Part shown: one piece after another, positions 59,692 to 64,000 of the stretch
Layout: each line of letters starts with the position of its first letter
Position numbering within the stretch: position 1 is the first letter of the stretch
Origin: Chitinophaga niabensis
Lineage (GTDB): Bacteria > Bacteroidota > Bacteroidia > Chitinophagales > Chitinophagaceae
Length of the DNA: 64,000 nt
Reading direction: 5' to 3'
NCBI GenBank assembly: GCA_017849435.1
Contig: JAFIGY010000005.1
Span: 1-64,000 of the forward strand
Notes under the pieces: generated by a model
What the model was told of the DNA's origin: nothing
The model's input: only the letters and a program-made list of their open reading frames with translations
The model's database searches: none
Translations under genes and position numbers: made by a program

Positions 59692-60918
59692 ATGACTGAG
59701 CGCAAAAGAAAGATTGTAAACGACCCTGTTCACGGGTTCATTACCATCGATCATCCATTGATTTTCAGCCTGATCTCCCACCCATTCTACCAGCGGTTGC
59801 GCCGGATCCACCAGATGGCTCTTGCCAACATGGTTTACCCCGGCGCCATGCACACCCGGTTCCATCACAGCATGGGGGCTTACCACCTGATGAGCTGCGC
59901 CCTCAGTGAACTCAGGGGAAAAGGGGCGGATATTACTGAAGGAGAAGAGGTGGCTGCAAAAATGGCTATATTATTGCATGATATCGGTCACGGGCCTTAT
60001 TCACATGCACTGGAACATACGCTTGTTGAGGGCGTTTCCCATGAGGAAATATCCCAGTTACTGATCCAGAGCCTGAACCGGGAGATGAATGGCGCGCTGG
60101 ACCTTACCCTGGCGATCTTCAACGACCGGTACCCGAAGAAGTTCCTCCATCAGCTGGTTTCCAGCCAGCTGGATGTGGACCGGATGGATTATCTGAGCCG
60201 GGACAGTTTCTACACCGGGGTTTCCGAAGGCGTGATCAGCTACGACCGTATCCTCAAGATGCTGGTGGTGCATAATGGCGAGCTGATGGTGGAAGAGAAG
60301 GGCATCTATTCGATAGAGAAGTTCATTGTGGCAAGGCGGCTGATGTACTGGCAGGTATACCTGCACAAGACCGTGCTCAGCGCGGAGAACATGCTGGTGC
60401 AGATCCTCTTGCGGGCTAAGGCACTGGCATCCAGGGGAATAGAACTTTTCGCCTCCCCGGCGTTACGGTATTTCCTGTACCGGCATGTTGGGCGGGAGGA
60501 ATTTGTGCGGGATGAGGAATGCCTTCGGCAGTTCTGCCTGCTCGATGATTATGATATTATGGGCGCCATTAAGGTCTGGGGGCGGCATGAGGACAAGGTG
60601 CTCAGCCTTCTTTGTACCTGGCTGGCGAACCGGGAGCTTTTCAAGGTCACGCTCAGCAACGAGCCGTTTGATGCCGGGCTGCTGGCCGAATGGAAAGGGA
60701 AAGTGCGGGAAAAATGGGGGTTGACGGATGAGGAGGCCGATTATCTCGTATTTACAGATACGGCCAGCCTCAAGGCATACGATGTAATGGACGAAAAGAT
60801 CAATATTTTATTTAAGGATGGCACAGTGCGGGATATTTCCTCTATCGATAATGCCCTTGTATCGCATACTTTGGCAAGACCGATAAAAAAATTCTACATT
60901 TGTCATCCAAAAATCTAG
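59692..60918 (+). CDS. HD-domain phosphohydrolase (dNTPase-like)
   Basis: The 408-residue protein has a typical HD domain in the first 180 residues: RRIHQMALANMVYPGAMHTR, FHHSMGAYHLM and AILLHDIGHGPYSHALEHT supply the metal ligands, and VSSQLDVDRMDYLSRDSFY the later Asp. It resembles the YwfO/SAMHD1-like group of dNTP triphosphohydrolases. It probably hydrolyses deoxynucleoside triphosphates or a related nucleotide. It is followed by lpxD with about 90 bases between. Confidence 0.93.
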   Translation: MTERKRKIVNDPVHGFITIDHPLIFSLISHPFYQRLRRIHQMALANMVYPGAMHTRFHHSMGAYHLMSCALSELRGKGADITEGEEVAAKMAILLHDIGHGPYSHALEHTLVEGVSHEEISQLLIQSLNREMNGALDLTLAIFNDRYPKKFLHQLVSSQLDVDRMDYLSRDSFYTGVSEGVISYDRILKMLVVHNGELMVEEKGIYSIEKFIVARRLMYWQVYLHKTVLSAENMLVQILLRAKALASRGIELFASPALRYFLYRHVGREEFVRDEECLRQFCLLDDYDIMGAIKVWGRHEDKVLSLLCTWLANRELFKVTLSNEPFDAGLLAEWKGKVREKWGLTDEEADYLVFTDTASLKAYDVMDEKINILFKDGTVRDISSIDNALVSHTLARPIKKFYICHPKI

Positions 60919-61009
60919 GCTAACAACGTTTTATACGAACTTAACATGTTAGAGATTACATTCATATTATCCGGAGACGGCCTGGAGGGTAACATTTCAA
61001 CTAAAAACT

Positions 61010-62080
61010 ATGCAATTTAGCGCATTACAGCTGGCTACCATTCTGAATGGTAAGCTGGAAGGAGACCCGGAAGTGAAGGTGCACAATATCGCCAAGATCG
61101 AGGAAGCAGGGGAAGGCATGTTAAGTTTCATCGCCAACCCCAAATACGAAGAATTCATCTATACCACACAGGCATCCATTCTCATCGTGAATGACTCCCT
61201 GGTGGTGGAACGGGCGATCAAGCCGACACTTATCCGTGTGAAAGATGCTTACAGTGCTTTTGCGCTGTTGCTGGAGCAATACCAGAAAATGGTGGGGCCC
61301 GGAGCCAAAACCGGCATTCAGCAGCCCTCCCATGTGCCCGCTTCCGTTAAAATAGGGCAGGGTGTGTTCATCGGCGCATTTGCCTACCTCGGCGAAAATG
61401 TGGAGCTGGGCGATCATGTGAAAATTTACCCCGGCGTATACCTGGGTGACAATGTCAAGATACAGAGCGGCTCTATCCTGTATCCCGGGGTGAAGGTTTA
61501 TGACAACTGCGTGGTGGGCAATCGTGTGATTCTGCATGCCGGCTGCGTGATCGGCGGGGACGGCTTCGGATTTGCACCGCAGCCGGATGGTACTTATAAG
61601 AAAGTGCCGCAGGTAGGGAACGTGGTTATTCACGACGATGTGGAGATTGGCGCCAATACTACAATAGATCGCGCCACAATGGGCGCTACCGTGATCCATG
61701 CGGGCGTGAAGCTGGACAATCTCATCCAGATCGCGCATAATGTAGAGATCGGGCATAACACCGTTATTGCGGCGCAAACGGGCATTTCCGGCAGCACCAA
61801 GATCGGGAAGAACTGCGTGATCGGCGGCCAGGTGGGCATCGTAGGGCATATCCAGATCGCGGATGGCACCAGGATCAATGCCCAGAGCGGTCTTTCCAAA
61901 TCCATCACCTCTCCCAATACGGCATTAACCGGCTCTCCTGCCTATGATTATAAAAGTTCGCTGAAAAGTCAGGCAATTTTTAGAAATTTGCCGGAACTTG
62001 AAAAGCGCGTGAAAGAGCTGGAGGACATGGTGAAGCAACTCCTCGCAGAAAAGGCGGGCATGGATAATGCTTTACGGTAA
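61010..62080 (+). CDS. lpxD: UDP-3-O-acyl-glucosamine N-acyltransferase
   Basis: The 356-residue protein has an N-terminal uridine-binding domain (about 1-100) and a left-handed beta helix of hexapeptide repeats (about 105-310) with the catalytic His in [11 protein letters not shown], and a C-terminal helix. It adds the second acyl chain in lipid A synthesis. It is the first gene of lpxD-lpxC/fabZ-lpxA. A 24-codon open frame starting at 60946 overlaps its start by 11 bases and may be a leader; that is uncertain. Confidence 0.96.
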   Translation: MQFSALQLATILNGKLEGDPEVKVHNIAKIEEAGEGMLSFIANPKYEEFIYTTQASILIVNDSLVVERAIKPTLIRVKDAYSAFALLLEQYQKMVGPGAKTGIQQPSHVPASVKIGQGVFIGAFAYLGENVELGDHVKIYPGVYLGDNVKIQSGSILYPGVKVYDNCVVGNRVILHAGCVIGGDGFGFAPQPDGTYKKVPQVGNVVIHDDVEIGANTTIDRATMGATVIHAGVKLDNLIQIAHNVEIGHNTVIAAQTGISGSTKIGKNCVIGGQVGIVGHIQIADGTRINAQSGLSKSITSPNTALTGSPAYDYKSSLKSQAIFRNLPELEKRVKELEDMVKQLLAEKAGMDNALR

Positions 62081-62115
62081 CAGAGTTTTAAACGAATCAG
62101 AATACGAAGCTAATA

Positions 62116-63531
62116 ATGATGGAAAATCAGCAGCAGAACCAACAGACGCTGAAAGGGACTGTAACCATTTCGGGGGTTGGTTTGCACACAGGAGCACATG
62201 TGAATATGACCCTTAAGCCGGCAATGCCCGGCTTCGGTATTAAATTCCAGCGCATTGACCTGCCTGATCAGCCGATCGTAAAGGCGGATGTGGATTATGT
62301 AGTGGACACCGCCCGTGGCACAACCCTGGAACATAACGGCGCCCGCGTAAGCACGGTTGAACATATACTGGCCGCCATGGTAGGCATGGGGGTTGACAAT
62401 GCACTGATAGAACTGAACGGCCCGGAGATCCCCATTATGGACGGAAGCTCCATGCCTTTCATTGAAGCTATTGAGGAAGCGGGCGTACAGGAGCAGGATG
62501 CCAAAAAGATCTGGTATTCGATCGACACCAATATCAATTACTACGATGAGGTGAAGAAAGTAGAGATGGTGGCACTACCGGCCGTTGACTACCGCATCAC
62601 CGCGCTCATCGACTTCAATTCCCAGGTGCTTGGCACACAACACGCCAATCTGAAGAGCCTGGCCGAATTCAAAAAAGAGATCGCGCCCTGCCGCACTTTT
62701 GTATTCCTGCACGAACTGGAATACCTGCTGGCGAACAACCTTATCAAAGGCGGCGATATCAACAACGCGATTGTGGTGGTGGACCGCCCGGTGACGGAAG
62801 ATGAGCTGAAGCGGCTGGCCCGGGCTTTTGACCGCGAGCACATGTCCGTACAACAACGGGAAGGCATCCTCAACAATGCGGAACTGCACTTCCCCAACGA
62901 ACCCGCGCGCCACAAGCTGCTGGACATTGTAGGAGACCTCGCCCTCATCGGCTATCCCATCAAGGCGCATATCATCGCCAACCGGCCCGGCCACGCTTCC
63001 AATGTGGAGTTCGCCCGCCGCATCAAGCAATACATCAAGAAGAACAAGCATAATAAAGACGTTCCCATCTACGATCCCAACCAGCCCGCGATCTATGATA
63101 TCAACCGGATCGTGCGCACCCTGCCGCACCGCTACCCGATGCTGCTGGTGGACAAGATCATTGAACTGAGCGACACCCGCGTGGTAGGCGTGAAGAACGT
63201 CACTTTCAACGAACAGATCTTCCAGGGTCACTTCCCGGGAAACCCTGTGATGCCCGGCGTACTGATATGTGAGGCGCTGGCACAGGTGGGCGGTATCCTC
63301 GCCCTCAATCCTATGCCGGATCCCGAGAACTATGACACCTACTTCCTGAAGATCGACAATTGTAAATTCAAACAAAAGGTATTACCCGGCGATACCATGG
63401 TGCTGAAGATGGAACTTCTGAGTCCCATCCGCAGAGGTCTGGTAGAAATGCGTGGTACAGCGTTCGTAGGCAACAAAGTTGTCACCGAAGCAGACATGGT
63501 TGCTCAAATTATTAAACGCGAAGGAAAATAA
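62116..63531 (+). CDS. lpxC/fabZ: Bifunctional UDP-3-O-acyl-GlcNAc deacetylase / 3-hydroxyacyl-ACP dehydratase
   Basis: The 471-residue protein is a fusion known from Bacteroidetes. Residues 1-310 are LpxC with the zinc-site motifs [18 protein letters not shown] and [16 protein letters not shown]; residues about 325-471 are FabZ with [13 protein letters not shown] and [20 protein letters not shown], holding the catalytic His and Glu. LpxC makes the committed step of lipid A, FabZ the dehydration in fatty-acid synthesis; they compete for the hydroxyacyl pool, so fusion may balance the two. It follows lpxD by 35 bases and is 4 bases from lpxA. Confidence 0.97.
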   Translation: MMENQQQNQQTLKGTVTISGVGLHTGAHVNMTLKPAMPGFGIKFQRIDLPDQPIVKADVDYVVDTARGTTLEHNGARVSTVEHILAAMVGMGVDNALIELNGPEIPIMDGSSMPFIEAIEEAGVQEQDAKKIWYSIDTNINYYDEVKKVEMVALPAVDYRITALIDFNSQVLGTQHANLKSLAEFKKEIAPCRTFVFLHELEYLLANNLIKGGDINNAIVVVDRPVTEDELKRLARAFDREHMSVQQREGILNNAELHFPNEPARHKLLDIVGDLALIGYPIKAHIIANRPGHASNVEFARRIKQYIKKNKHNKDVPIYDPNQPAIYDINRIVRTLPHRYPMLLVDKIIELSDTRVVGVKNVTFNEQIFQGHFPGNPVMPGVLICEALAQVGGILALNPMPDPENYDTYFLKIDNCKFKQKVLPGDTMVLKMELLSPIRRGLVEMRGTAFVGNKVVTEADMVAQIIKREGK

Positions 63532-63535
63532 CAGC

Positions 63536-64000
63536 ATGATTCATCCGCTCACGTACATTCACCCGGACGCCAAAGTTGCGCCAAACGTAAAGATCGACCC
63601 GTTCACCGTTATCCATAAAAATGTCGAGATCGGGGAAGGCACCTGGATCGGTTCCAATGTAACCATCATGGAAGGCGCCCGCATCGGCAAGAACTGCCGC
63701 ATCTTCCCGGGCGCTGTTATTTCCGCCATCCCGCAGGACCTCAAATTCGAAGGAGAGGATACCACCGTGGAGATCGGCAATAATACCACCATCCGCGAAT
63801 ACGTGACCATTAACCGCGGTACCAAAGACCGCTGGAAAACCTCTATCGGCAACAACTGCCTGATCATGGCGTACAGCCATATCGCGCACGACTGCCATGT
63901 AGGCGACAATTGCGTGTTCTCCAACAACACCACCCTCGCCGGCCACATCACCGTAGGCGATCACGTGGTACTGGCCGGTATGGTAGCCGTGCAACAGTTC
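63536..64000 (+). CDS. lpxA: UDP-N-acetylglucosamine acyltransferase (partial, 3' end outside window)
   Basis: The first 155 codons are present and the frame is open at the window end. The protein starts [20 protein letters not shown] and has hexapeptide repeats and the catalytic-His motif [12 protein letters not shown] expected for LpxA, which begins lipid A synthesis by acylating UDP-GlcNAc. It starts 4 bases after the lpxC/fabZ stop, so the three genes form one operon. Confidence 0.95.
   Translation, partial: MIHPLTYIHPDAKVAPNVKIDPFTVIHKNVEIGEGTWIGSNVTIMEGARIGKNCRIFPGAVISAIPQDLKFEGEDTTVEIGNNTTIREYVTINRGTKDRWKTSIGNNCLIMAYSHIAHDCHVGDNCVFSNNTTLAGHITVGDHVVLAGMVAVQQF

Overview
The window looks like the chromosome of a Bacteroidetes (Bacteroidota) bacterium, most likely of the Chitinophaga/Chitinophagaceae type. 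The evidence is a SusC/SusD pair with accessory surface lipoproteins, a fused LpxC-FabZ enzyme, the type IX secretion regulator PorX, promoters of the TAnnTTTG kind and few Shine-Dalgarno sequences. This placement rests on gene content and architecture; no database search was possible.

Layout. Positions 1-380 hold a tRNA-Ala(GGC) gene inside an array of broken tRNA copies whose anticodon arm is replaced by a short palindrome. Positions 0.8-5.2 kb hold two exported proteins (TonB-C-like and SPOR-like), a PAS/LuxR-type regulator and a truncated hydrolase. Positions 5.4-11.9 kb hold a DUF885 peptidase and a persulfide/sulfur module: two YeeE/YedE transporters, thioredoxin, DUF2892 protein, beta-lactamase-fold/rhodanese protein, TauE exporter and a Crp-family regulator. 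Positions 12-14 kb hold a membrane protein and two YceI proteins, divergent from a HxlR regulator. Positions 14-22 kb hold a two-component system and a tripartite RND efflux pump, apparently one operon. Positions 22-30 kb hold a lipoprotein, DsbD, two duplicated DsbD-N-like proteins, purQ and exported or membrane proteins of unknown role. Positions 29.6-36 kb hold an epimerase, pabB, a very acidic protein, purA and a RelA/SpoT enzyme, followed by tRNA-Leu(TAG). Positions 36-40 kb hold an unknown exported protein, a second Crp/Fnr regulator, a third YceI protein, a luciferase-like oxidoreductase and a frameshifted lipoprotein gene. Positions 40.5-44.6 kb hold a candidate structured RNA and tig-clpP-clpX. 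Positions 45-55 kb hold a GapN-like dehydrogenase divergent from an enzyme-less SusC/SusD locus, with LacI-type palindromes between them. Positions 55-59.5 kb hold an operon led by porX. Positions 59.7-64 kb hold an HD phosphohydrolase and lpxD, lpxC-fabZ and the start of lpxA for lipid A synthesis.

The most notable result is a small regulon that can be read directly from the DNA. Three transcripts of the sulfur module each carry a TGTGA-N6-TCACA-like site followed, at exactly the same distance, by a GAnnTTTG promoter element. The adjacent Crp-family protein has the RExxxR recognition helix expected for such a site. Other leads are an EF-hand loop in the cytoplasmic part of the RND pump, tandem 11-bp repeats ahead of the response regulator, a TTGA/ATCAA site next to a regulator with an FNR-like ETLSR helix, loss of a conserved cysteine in the DsbD N-domain beside two intact stand-alone copies, and the pseudo-tRNA array.
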